The notes under the pieces: model-generated
Told to the model about the DNA's origin: nothing
The model's input: only the letters and a program-made list of their open reading frames with translations
The model's database searches: none
From: JAOUEA01 sp963734685
GTDB taxonomy: Bacteria; Actinomycetota; UBA4738; HRBIN12
Assembly: GCA_963734685.1 (NCBI GenBank)
Contig: CAVTIC010000001.1
Coordinates: 186,001-250,000 of the forward strand
Length of the DNA stretch: 64,000 nt
Direction of reading: 5' to 3'
Shown here: piece by piece, positions 1 through 7,397 of the stretch
How the letters are laid out: each line of letters begins with the position of its first letter
Numbering within the stretch: position 1 is the stretch's first letter
Translations under genes and position numbers: made by a program

Positions 1-33
1 CCAGGCGGTATCCCCCGAATCGATCTGTCCCAT
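1..33 (-). CDS. amt: Ammonium transporter, 5' end only (cut by window edge)
   Basis: The ATG on the minus strand at 33 is preceded by a strong ribosome binding site (GGGAGGGATC). The eleven visible codons read MGQIDSGDTAW. The DSGDTAW or DTGDTAW string is the conserved N-terminus of Amt/Mep/Rh ammonium channels, just before their first membrane helix. The rest of the gene lies outside the window. No signal peptide or catalytic feature can be judged. The assignment rests on a very short but characteristic string plus the good ribosome binding site. It lies outside the operator-controlled island and is probably a housekeeping nitrogen gene. Confidence 0.7.
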   Translation of the reverse strand, partial: MGQIDSGDTAW

Positions 34-187
34 GATCCCTCCCCTCGACGGTTGAGGTATTCATAGGCCAGACGGATCTCCAGGCGATGACATCTGCGTT
101 TCGTTCACGTTACGAGTTGGCGGCTCCGCCCGATGCCAATGGCCGGGAAGGAGTGACCAGCATCACCCGAAACACGACAACGCGCGG

Positions 188-260
188 TGCCCTCGGCAGG
201 AATCGAACCTGCGACACCCGGTTTAGGAAACCGGTGCTCTTTCCACTGAGCTACGAGGGC
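188..260 (-). tRNA. tRNA-Arg (anticodon CCT)
   Basis: The reverse complement folds as a complete 73-nt cloverleaf. The acceptor stem GCCCTCG pairs with CGAGGGC and is followed by discriminator A. The T arm is CGCAGGTTCGAATCCTGCG. The anticodon stem CCGGT/ACCGG encloses loop TTCCTAA, giving anticodon CCT (arginine, AGG). The CCA end is not encoded (CCG follows). tRNA genes are common island integration sites, but I saw no second copy of its 3' end in the window. Confidence 0.97.
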
Positions 261-956
261 CGAGGGCGAGGGCCGAGGCCCGAGGGCCAGCATCCTGGCG
301 CATCGAGTCTAGCGAGCGGCGATCAGGGGACGATGTTGGCGCCAGGAGGACGCCGAAGGCGGGTTGCGTCCAGCCTCCGGCCGGCTCTGGGTGGGATCGG
401 CGGCGGGCATCGCTGCGTTTGCAGTGGCGATGCCAGCTGAGTGCGTTCATCCCGAGTCCGAAACCGAGCAGGTCCGCGTCCTGCGCGGTGTGCCCCACGC
501 AGTGGGCGCGACGCCAATAGAGGGTGTGTCCGACAGCCTGCGGTTGACGCTCTCGGCGTCGACGCGCCTCGCGTTGTGTGTGTGGTAGTCGGGATCGGAA
601 GGCGGGATAGCGCGGAGGTGTTCCGGACGATTGAGTCCGCGGCGGAGTCCTCATCGTTCCCGTGAAGGCGGATGCGTAGAGGCTTGGCGGCACGGAAGTC
701 GGGAGGAGGCTCATTCTCGTTGTAGAAGCGGTGGCACCCTGGCTTCGGCGTGACGCGCTCGAGCGGCCGAACAGATCCTCGCCCGTGTCAGCGCGAACGC
801 CGGCGGCGCCGCGAGCTCTTCGACCGCTCATGAAGGACGTCAACAACTCTGTCTTCCGCAGAGCGTTTGGGCCAGGATCGGCTACGAGCAGACAGGTGAG
901 CGGATCGTTGGTGCACCGACCCAATCCAGCGAGCCTATTCGCTCGAGCGACGTCCG
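261..956. other. Intergenic stretch with no supported gene
   Basis: Between the tRNA and the kinase gene there are open frames on both strands, but none has a convincing ribosome binding site, a recognisable motif or a natural-looking composition (they are rich in Arg, Ser and Pro, as shadow frames in high-GC DNA are). No operator copy, tRNA or repeat was found. It may contain decayed coding sequence. Confidence 0.5.
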
Positions 957-1550
957 ATGCCGTTGCCGAGTAGCGTGCCGGGCGTGCTCTACCTCGTGGG
1001 TGGACCGCCCCGCACCGGGAAGTCGACGGTGGCGATCATGTTGATGCAGCGGCGGGCGATCCCGTGGCTCCCGACCGACGTCATCAGGAACGTGCTCGGC
1101 CGGGCGGATCCACAGATCGCCGCGCTCGATCGGTTCGATCGGATCGACGACCTGGTGCAGATGATGCGCCCGTACCTCGAGCACACGATCGACGTGTGCC
1201 TCGGGCAGTCGCGCGCGTTCCTCGTCGAAGGCATCGAGATCCGCCCGGCCGACGTCGCTCGTTACGAGGCCCGGCACCCGGGCACCAGGTCGTGCTTCCT
1301 GGGGAACGCGACCATCACCCCTTCATCCCTCCGAGAGGTCCCGGGCGACAATCCATGGCACGCGAGCTCCACCGATATCGGACTGGAGCGGTTGTCCGCC
1401 TCGATCCGACGTTGGAGCCTCGAGACCGAGGCTGCCTGCCGACACACGGGCCATCCCTACGTCGACATGGGGCGCGAGGGGTTCGATCGGGGCGTTCGCC
1501 GCGCGCTCGGGATCCTCGTCGACGACGTCGGATCACCGCCCGAGACCTGA
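957..1550 (+). CDS. P-loop NTPase, small-molecule kinase-like
   Basis: A 197-residue protein with an N-terminal Walker A motif, GGPPRTGKST (about residues 15-24), after a short beta strand (VLYLV). It continues with a helical section and two short strands (RAFLVEGIEI, HPYVDM). This is the layout of small adenylate-kinase-fold enzymes such as 2-phosphoglycerate kinase-like or chloramphenicol phosphotransferase-like proteins, which phosphorylate small metabolites using ATP. The substrate cannot be told. No strong ribosome binding site precedes the ATG; GTG codons 7 and 10 are alternative starts. It has no operator and lies outside the sugar island, probably monocistronic. Confidence 0.75.
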   Translation: MPLPSSVPGVLYLVGGPPRTGKSTVAIMLMQRRAIPWLPTDVIRNVLGRADPQIAALDRFDRIDDLVQMMRPYLEHTIDVCLGQSRAFLVEGIEIRPADVARYEARHPGTRSCFLGNATITPSSLREVPGDNPWHASSTDIGLERLSASIRRWSLETEAACRHTGHPYVDMGREGFDRGVRRALGILVDDVGSPPET

Positions 1551-1698
1551 ACGGCCGGCTCCCAGGCGGATCCTCGCGAGACCATTCGACGCACTGCTCC
1601 GCGACGACCGGGCCCAAGCGCGACGAGACGGCGATCGACGCCGACGCCTGGCTCGGAACCTGACAGGCAGCCCGACTCGCGCTCCTAGACTCGGGCAC

Positions 1699-1964
1699 AT
1701 GGGTGTGCGGACCGACCACGAGGAGTTGGACAAGTGGGCTGCATGGTTGCTTCATCGAGAGACGGCGATGATGCGGAGCAGCAGCGGAGGGCCCTGGAGT
1801 ACCTGCTCCCCGTCCGCGACCGCGTCCTCGATGGGCACACCTCCCTTCCGGTGACATCGTCCTCGACGTTGGCGAGGGGTCGCGTCTCGCTCTTCGAGCC
1901 GATCAACAGCCACTTCCCGCACTCACTCGACGACTTCTGGGCGTATGACGCCGCCCGTGAGTGA
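1699..1964 (+). CDS. Small hypothetical protein, probably frameshifted
   Basis: An ATG at 1699 starts a natural-looking N-terminus (MGVRTDHEELDKWAAWLLHR), which runs into a stop. The next frame continues plausibly from about 1770 (EQQRRALEYLLPVRDRVLDG) to a stop at 1964 (HSLDDFWAYDAARE). A single indel near 1765-1775 would join them into a protein of about 88 residues. I do not recognise the family. No signal peptide, membrane segment or catalytic motif is visible, and no good ribosome binding site. Confidence 0.35.
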
Positions 1965-1985
1965 TCTCGTCGAGAAGCTCGTCGC

Positions 1986-2234
1986 CTACGAGGGATGGAC
2001 GGAGGCCTCAGACGAGCCGGACCCCATGACGGGATTCACGGATAAGACCTCGTCGCCGACGCTGAGGTGGCAGGGTTCCGCGAAGTGATCGCGAAGTTCG
2101 GGGTGCTCCAGCTCGCTCCAGCTCCCCGTTACGGGGTCCCGCCCCCTCGTCCACGACCTGGCTGCGATCGCCGCACCGCCCAGACCGGCGCCGACGAGCG
2201 CCAGACCGCCGATCACGAAGCCACGGCTGGTCAC
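1986..2234 (-). CDS. Small hypothetical protein with one membrane segment
   Basis: From a GTG at 2234 this frame encodes about 82 residues. The N-terminus is SRGF followed by a hydrophobic Gly/Ala-rich helix (VIGGLALVGAGLGGAAIAA, residues 6-24), then a charged C-terminal part. It could be a signal anchor or uncleaved signal peptide. An ATG at 2315 in the same frame would overlap the operator and reads unnaturally, so the GTG is preferred. No family is recognised, and it could be a chance frame. Confidence 0.35.
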   Translation of the reverse strand: MTSRGFVIGGLALVGAGLGGAAIAARSWTRGRDPVTGSWSELEHPELRDHFAEPCHLSVGDEVLSVNPVMGSGSSEASVHPS

Positions 2235-2300
2235 GCGCCGCGCGTCAGGTGGTGTGGGAGGTGACGTCGTTCGACCTCCTTCCCAGACGCGACCATCATG

Positions 2301-2314
2301 TGGGAACGTTATCA
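2301..2314 (+). promoter_or_regulatory. Island operator, site 1
   Basis: TGGGAACGTTATCA, followed by T so that TATCAT (2310-2315) could serve as a -10 element for the downstream aldo/keto reductase. It matches the 14-bp motif repeated 18 times in this window. It is the leftmost copy and marks the left boundary of the regulated island. Confidence 0.85.
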
Positions 2315-2420
2315 TCGGCCCAACACGACACCTCTCAGCAGCGCGGCGCGAGAGAGGCTGTTGATAGACGTTCGGGCGACGACAGAGGGACCGCTGCGGC
2401 CCCTCAGCGAAGGAGATCGC

Positions 2421-3380
2421 ATGCTAACCAGACCCCTCGGCTCGCAGGGGCCGAACATCTCGGTGATCGGCTTCGGGGCTTGGGAGGCTGGGATGGGATC
2501 GGAGTGGGGCGAGGCACCTCCCGAGGAACGGATCCTCGAAGCGATCAGGCGCGGGGTCGACTCCGGCATCGACTGGATCGACACGGCGGAAGCCTACGGG
2601 GAGGGCCGATCGGAAGAACTGGTCGGTCGAGCGCTCGCCGACCGGCGCGACGAGGTGCTGATCGCGACGAAGGTCGGCCCTGCGCCGTGGGGATCCGGCT
2701 TCCGCCCGGACGACGTCCAGCGAGCGTGTCGGGGGAGCCTCGCCCGCCTGGGGACCGACCGCATCGATCTCTACCAGCTCCACTGGCCCGACGAGACCGG
2801 CGTTCCGATCGAGGAGACCTGGGGGGCGATGGCCGGGCTCGTCGACGAGGGGCTCGTGCGCTTCGTCGGCGTGTCCAACTTCGACCGCGACCTGATCGAG
2901 CGCTGCGAGGCGATCCGGCACGTGGACTCCCTGCAGCAGCGCTTCTCGATGATCTCGCTCGAGGATCGGGAGCTGATCGGGTGGTGCGGGGAGGTCGGCA
3001 CGGGCGTGGTGTCCTACGCCCCGATCGGGTACGGCCTGCTGACCGGCGCGATCACGATGGAGACGACCTTCGGGGAGGGCGACCATCGTGGCGAGGGGGA
3101 GAGCTGGACCGGGCTGTTCGAGCCCTCTCAGCGGCGGCGCGCCCTCGATCTCGTCGACGCGATCCGTCCGGTCGCGGAACGGCTGGGCGCCTCGGTGGCC
3201 CAGATCGCCTTGGCATGGAACTGGCACCAGCCCGGCGTGACTTCGGCGATCGCCGGGAGCCGCAACCCCGATCACGTGGCCGCGAACGCCGGCGCCGGCG
3301 ACCTCGAGCTCGACCCGGCGACCCTGGCCGAGCTCGAGGAGGCCCTCGCGCTCGGGCCCGTGCAGCCTTCCGGCGACTGA
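2421..3380 (+). CDS. Aldo/keto reductase
   Basis: A 319-residue NAD(P)H-dependent oxidoreductase of the aldo/keto reductase superfamily, a cytosolic TIM barrel that reduces or oxidises sugar aldehydes and ketones. The full catalytic tetrad is visible: Asp54 and Tyr59 (IDTAEAYG), Lys84 (IATKVG) and His121 (LYQLHWPD). The C-terminal cofactor-binding segment (TSAIAGSRNPDHV) is present. The start at ATG 2421 is chosen because AAGGAG lies just upstream; the longer open frame runs back through the operator at 2301. First gene of the island and under operator site 1. Substrate unknown; the context suggests a glycan-derived sugar. Confidence 0.92.
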   Translation: MLTRPLGSQGPNISVIGFGAWEAGMGSEWGEAPPEERILEAIRRGVDSGIDWIDTAEAYGEGRSEELVGRALADRRDEVLIATKVGPAPWGSGFRPDDVQRACRGSLARLGTDRIDLYQLHWPDETGVPIEETWGAMAGLVDEGLVRFVGVSNFDRDLIERCEAIRHVDSLQQRFSMISLEDRELIGWCGEVGTGVVSYAPIGYGLLTGAITMETTFGEGDHRGEGESWTGLFEPSQRRRALDLVDAIRPVAERLGASVAQIALAWNWHQPGVTSAIAGSRNPDHVAANAGAGDLELDPATLAELEEALALGPVQPSGD

Positions 3381-3435
3381 CCTCGACTGCGCGGCCCCCG
3401 ATCGGCGCCAGCCGGACCGGCCATCGTCAGGGTTA

Positions 3436-3790
3436 CTACGCGGCGTTCGCTCGGATCTGGATCGCGGTCCGGGCGAGCAGCAGTGCTGCCGCCGCCACGA
3501 TCGCGGCGCCGATCACGATCTTGTTGGGGTCCACCGCGGGACGCCAGTCGACCTCGTCGCCGTGGGATCACATAGGCGCCGGCGGGTCGCGCGTTCAACC
3601 CGAATCCGCTGCCCTTACCCTCGCCCTCCGGACCCGTGCCGCCGCCCCCGCCGGGCCCGCCCTGCACGCGGGCCGCGGGGATCACCGTGACGCCGTTCTT
3701 CTCGTACGGGTCGCCGAACACGCGTCGGACCGTGAGCGCATCCTTCGCCTGCTCGATCGTCCGCTGCACATCGCCCAATTCCTCGGCCAT
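3436..3790 (-). CDS. GerW (YtfJ)-like protein, frameshifted
   Basis: The start MAEELGDVQRTI at ATG 3790 leads into the hallmark of the GerW/YtfJ family: ALTVRRVFGDPYEKNGVTVI, then a Gly-rich loop, then GFGLNARPAGAYVIP. Near 3565 the frame breaks, and the family C-terminus continues in the next frame (DEVDWRPAVDPNKIVIG, then a hydrophobic helix AAIVAAAALLLA) to TAG at 3436. A single indel (one extra or two missing bases) explains it. GerW is linked to spore germination in Bacillus, but homologues are widespread in non-sporulating actinobacteria with unknown role. The C-terminal helix suggests membrane attachment. It seems unrelated to the sugar genes. Confidence 0.75.
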
Positions 3791-3885
3791 CGAGGCCTCC
3801 CTTCCGTCGGTCGACGCTTCCAGCGAACTCCTTTCTTGGGAACGTGTTCGCTTCAGAGCGGGCTCAGCAGCCCTCGATCTCAAGC

Positions 3886-4086
3886 CTATGGAGCGTCGAG
3901 TCGATAGATGATGAACCGCTCGCCCCAATCCATCCGCTCGCCGACTTCGCGAAACCCGAGGCGCAGGAGCCCCCGGACACGCGTCCGCGACGGCGGGAAC
4001 CCGACGAGCACGTACGGCGCCGGGTCCTGCACGCCGGGGCGATGCGGGTGCGCGGGCCAGTCGGTGGGTCGGTCACGATCGGCCGC
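3886..4086 (-). pseudogene. C-terminal remnant of an unidentified protein
   Basis: A 66-codon open stretch without a start reads like the end of a real protein: it includes PYVLVGFPPSRTRVRGLLRL, then GFREVGERMDWGERFIIYRLD, and stops at TAG 3886. A stop codon at 4087-4089 closes it upstream, and no continuation is seen in the other frames. I do not recognise the family. It abuts, tail to tail with a small overlap, the sulfatase C-terminal fragment on the plus strand. It is therefore best seen as a gene remnant left by a deletion or rearrangement. Confidence 0.45.
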
Positions 4087-4524
4087 TCATGGTCGCTGCG
4101 GTGTTCGGTCGAGCTCGACCGTGTCCCGGCGAGGGGGTCGATCGCGGCCGAGGGGGGCCTCGGCGGCGGATGGAGACTCGGCCTCGTCGGTGGCCGGGCG
4201 ACCTTCGAGTACAACTTCGCGGGGCTCGAGCACACGCGGGTGGTCGCGCCGAAGGGGCTGACGGCCGGCCGACACGAGATCGGCGTCTCCTTCGAGGTGG
4301 TGCCTCGCGAGGGTCCCGTTCCCGGCGCGTCCGTGACGATCGCGGTGGACGGAGACGTGGTGGCCACCGGCAGGATCGACAGGGTGGCCGAGAGCTTCTA
4401 CGCGTTCGACGGGGGCTTGGACGTCGGCGCCGACCTCGGGTCGCCCATCTCGTCGGAACCGGCAACGAGCTCCGCATTCACCGGGATCGTGCGCCAGGTG
4501 ATCGTGGAACCCGACCCGGGCTAG
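4042..4524 (+). pseudogene. Arylsulfatase C-terminal domain fragment
   Basis: The frame encodes only the beta-sandwich domain that follows the catalytic domain in type I arylsulfatases. Recognisable strings are ATFEYNFAGLEHTRV, then LTAGRHEIGVSFE, ASVTIAVDGDVVATGRI and GGLDVGADLGSPIS, ending GIVRQVIVEPD. The catalytic domain with the formylglycine motif (CxPxR) is missing, so the piece cannot be an active sulfatase. The ATG at 4042 has no clear ribosome binding site. The coding signal begins near 4070, where the minus-strand remnant ends. Either a decayed gene or an assembly junction; it hints that sulfated glycans were once substrates here. Confidence 0.6.
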
Positions 4525-4538
4525 CGTCCGGCCAGCCT

Positions 4539-5729
4539 TTAGACGAGATCGGGGTTCCAGTCGGCGAACACGCCCTCGGGGTTGGGGATCAACCACACGT
4601 GCGTCATCCACTCGCCACCAGGGGACCAGATGTTCCCCATCGCCCCGCATTCCTCGCGCGAGACGACGCCTGATTCCTCCTCGTCGAGGGTCCAGCCCTC
4701 GGCCTCGATGCAGTTCCAGACGTGCTCGTGGTACGGCGCGCCCACGAGGGAGGTCGGCGGCTCCGGGTACTCCCACATGTCTGCCACGTACGCGACCGCG
4801 ACCAGCTCCCACGACCCCGTGAGCCGCTTCGAATACATCAGGTACTCCGGGTTCGCGAGATCGAGGTCGCCGGTGATCGAGTAGGCGCCTCCCTCGGTCC
4901 ACTCCGGGATGCCGAAGTGCGCGCCGGTCTCGGGAGAGTCGCCGTCCATGCGGATGAAGCCCTCGTCCCGCGCGACCCGCACGTCGGCGTACCGCTGCAT
5001 CGCGGTGCGGATCTGCTCCATCTGCGCCGCGGCGGCCACGCCCGCGACCCCGCCCCCGCCGTGGTCGTGGCCGTCGGCGTGCGCCTCGGCGCCCTGCACG
5101 TGGAAGTGGGGCGGCCCGCCATGGGTCGTGCTCGTCGGCCCGCCCGCGGCCACGAGCTCGGGCTCCGCCGCGCCGTGCGCGTGCGCCTCCCCGCCATGTC
5201 CATGAGGGCCCGCCGTCGCGATCGCCCCCGTGGTCACAAGCGCCAGGATCGAGGCGTACACCACGAGCGCGCGGCCGCCGATCGAACGCTCCCGAGGCCG
5301 GCCGGTGAGCGCCGCGGCGCAGCCCGCGACGACCGCCACCTCGAGCAGTGTCGCGAGCAGGTCGACGCGGCCGAGGGCCTCCGGCTCCGTGAGTGGATCG
5401 ATCGGTAGGCCGGTGGTGCGGGTCATGGCCCAGACGGCGATCACCGCGACGTTGCCGACGATGCCCGCCCACAGCCATCGACGGTCGTCCGAGGTGAGCA
5501 CGCCGCCCGCCCACAACGCCTGGAACCAGGCGACGGCGGCGAACGACAGCCCGATCCAGGTGGCCTCCTCGAGATGGACGCTCACCACCGCGAAGTGGAT
5601 CGCGGCCGCCGCGAGCGACGTGACGGCGATCCCGGCGCGCAGCCCCGGATCGGACGTGCCCGCGCGCGGCGCGTCGACGTCCGGCTGCGGCTCGTCGAGC
5701 CCGGTCGGCGCGGGTGCCCGGAGCTTCAC
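4539..5729 (-). CDS. Five-TM, His-rich membrane protein with conserved extracellular domain (paralog A)
   Basis: A 396-residue protein. After a Pro-rich start come about five membrane helices (for example SLAAAAIHFAVVSVHL, SFAAVAWFQALWAGGVL, WAGIVGNVAVIAVWAM). A His-rich linker follows (HGHGGEAHAHG, HADGHDHGGGG, about residues 175-225), then a soluble domain with conserved strings ETGAHFGIPEW, LANPEYLMYSKRLTG, YHEHVWNC and WMTHVWLIPNPEGVF. The soluble part resembles an uncharacterised actinobacterial domain usually seen next to similar helices. GTG 5729 starts one base after the cupin stop, so the two are co-transcribed from operator site 2. A paralog lies at 9967-11073. Metal binding by the His-rich linker is likely but unproven. 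Function unknown. Confidence 0.85.
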   Translation of the reverse strand: MKLRAPAPTGLDEPQPDVDAPRAGTSDPGLRAGIAVTSLAAAAIHFAVVSVHLEEATWIGLSFAAVAWFQALWAGGVLTSDDRRWLWAGIVGNVAVIAVWAMTRTTGLPIDPLTEPEALGRVDLLATLLEVAVVAGCAAALTGRPRERSIGGRALVVYASILALVTTGAIATAGPHGHGGEAHAHGAAEPELVAAGGPTSTTHGGPPHFHVQGAEAHADGHDHGGGGVAGVAAAAQMEQIRTAMQRYADVRVARDEGFIRMDGDSPETGAHFGIPEWTEGGAYSITGDLDLANPEYLMYSKRLTGSWELVAVAYVADMWEYPEPPTSLVGAPYHEHVWNCIEAEGWTLDEEESGVVSREECGAMGNIWSPGGEWMTHVWLIPNPEGVFADWNPDLV

Positions 5730-5730
5730 G

Positions 5731-6150
5731 TCATGCCTTCGGATCGGTCTGAGGAGCCGCGCCGTACTCCTCGTCGGTGACGTGCGGCCCCCACGTCGCG
5801 GCCGTCGCAGAATCGTCCACCTCGACGAGCGAGATGTGGGTCATGAACCGCGACGGCGCCGCGCCGTGCCAGTGGTCCTCGTCGACACCGATCGTCACCC
5901 GGTCACCCGGTCGGATCACCTCGATCGCGCCTCCTCGCTGCTGCACGAGCCCGACCCCTTCGGTCACGTAGAGCGTCTGTCCGTTCGGATGCGAATGCCA
6001 CGCGGTGCGGGCCCCCGGGGTGAAGTGCACGCTCAACGCGCTCAGCCGCGATCGGCCGGCGGGCTCCGCGATCGTATCGAGGTAGACGTCGCCGGTGAAC
6101 CACTCGCGTGGGCCGGTCGCGGTGTCGCTCCCGTTCTTCGTGACGTGCAC
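5731..6150 (-). CDS. Small cupin-domain protein
   Basis: About 139 residues forming one cupin barrel. Motif 1 is HSHPNGQTLYVTEGVG, with the His, His, Gln and Glu metal ligands. Motif 2 includes HWHGAAP. Such proteins (TM1287-like or mandelonitrile-lyase-like cupins) are metal-dependent and often act on small hydroxy acids or sugars; the substrate here is unknown. GTG 6150 is chosen because GGGAGG lies just upstream. It is the first gene of a two-gene operon with the His-rich membrane protein and is read from operator site 2, 26 bases upstream. Confidence 0.85.
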   Translation of the reverse strand: MHVTKNGSDTATGPREWFTGDVYLDTIAEPAGRSRLSALSVHFTPGARTAWHSHPNGQTLYVTEGVGLVQQRGGAIEVIRPGDRVTIGVDEDHWHGAAPSRFMTHISLVEVDDSATAATWGPHVTDEEYGAAPQTDPKA

Positions 6151-6175
6151 CGGGCCTCCCAGCGGACGAATGGGC

Positions 6176-6189
6176 TGATAACGTTCCCA
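6176..6189 (-). promoter_or_regulatory. Island operator, site 2
   Basis: TGATAACGTTCCCA on the plus strand, which is TGGGAACGTTATCA on the minus strand. It sits between the divergent cupin (start 6150) and dehydratase (start 6245) genes and could control both. Confidence 0.85.
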
Positions 6190-6244
6190 GGGTAGCGGGC
6201 GGAGCCGGATCGCGGAAGGCCGGTTCCAAGTCCGAGGGGGACCG

Positions 6245-7394
6245 ATGAGGATCACCGAGGTGGCCACGACCGTCGTCGGCGCGCCGTGGCGCGACCTGAC
6301 GTTCGTGGAGCTCCGCACCGACGACGGCCTGTCCGGGGTCGGCGAGGTCCGCATGGTGAACAAGACCGAGACGCTCCTCGCCTGCATCGCCGAGCTGGGC
6401 GAGCGCTACGTCGTGGGACGCGACCCATCCGACCGCGAGCGGCTCACGTGGGACATCCAGTGGCACGAGTACGGCCGGGCGGGGGAGGTCGCGCAGAGCG
6501 CCCTCGCCGCGTTCGACATCGCGTGCTGGGACCTCGTCGGCCAGTCGCTCGGGGTCCCGGTCTGGCAGCTGCTCGGGGGACGCTTCCGCGACCGGGTGCC
6601 GGCGTACGCGAACGGCTGGTATCGGGGCGAGCGCGACCCGTCGTCGATCGCCGAGCTCGCGACGGGCGTCGTCGGTGCCGGCTACGACGCGGTGAAGATC
6701 GACCCCTTCGGCATGGCCTCGCTCGAGCTCTCCCGCGCGGAGGAGCGACGGTCGCTCTCGATCCTCGAGGCGGTGCGCGACGCGATCGGTGCCGAGCGCG
6801 ACCTGATGGTGGAGATGCACGGGCGCTTCGAGCCCGACGTCGCCGCCCGGCTCGCCGTCGCGGTCGAGCCGTTCCGCCCCGCTTGGATCGAGGAGCCGGT
6901 CGGTCCCGAGAACCCGGCGCGGGCTCCGGCGGGTGCGCGAGGCGACCCACCTGCCGATCGCCACCGGCGAGCGCCTCCACGGGCTCGGCGAGTTCCAGCC
7001 GCTGATCGAGGACGGCCTCGTCGACGTGATCCAGGCCGACCTGACGCACTTCGGCGGCTTCGTGACAATGCGGCGACTCGCGGGGTGGGCGCACGCCTAC
7101 CAGCTCCCCCTGGCGCCGCACAACGTCTGCGGCCCGGTCGGCACGATGGCGAACGTGCATCTGGCCGCCGCGACGCCGAACGTGCGGGTGCTCGAGCACT
7201 TCAACGACTTCGCCGACCCGTGGGTCTTCGACCTCGTCGACCACGCGCCGAGGGTCGGCGACGACGGGTGCTTCGAGGTGCCGGACCGGCCCGGCCTGGG
7301 GTTGCGGCTCGACCCCGACGCATGCGCGGCGCACCCAGCGACCGGCGGGCGGATCAAGCTCTTCGAGGAAGGCTGGGAGCGCCGGCAGGGGTAG
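6245..7394 (+). CDS. Enolase-superfamily sugar-acid dehydratase (MR/MLE), one frameshift
   Basis: About 382 residues of a mandelate racemase/muconate lactonizing enzyme-type protein. The N-terminal capping domain is MRITEVATTVVG onward. The barrel shows YDAVKIDPFG (Lys), the metal ligands VEMHGR, WIEEPVG and ATGERLH, and the catalytic His in LAPHNVCG. Near 6932 an extra G in a GGG run breaks the frame; deleting it joins NPAR to LRRVREATHLPIATG, and the protein ends at 7394. Such enzymes dehydrate aldonic or aldaric acids to 2-keto-3-deoxy sugar acids; KIDPFG fits the galactonate, gluconate or galactarate dehydratase subgroup. It faces the cupin across operator site 2. Confidence 0.88.
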
Positions 7395-7397
7395 CGT

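Noticed and set aside
223..924. A 233-codon minus-strand open frame next to the tRNA
   Set aside because: It runs through the tRNA gene, has no ribosome binding site or family pattern, and its composition is that of a shadow frame.
3837..3850. TGGGAACGTGTTCG, resembling the left arm of the island operator upstream of the GerW-like gene
   Set aside because: The right arm (TATCA/TRYCA) is missing, and the gene is not part of the sugar set; only the GGGAACGT half agrees.
4087..5514. A 475-codon minus-strand open frame rich in Arg and Gly
   Set aside because: It is an out-of-frame shadow of the true membrane protein gene at 4539-5729.
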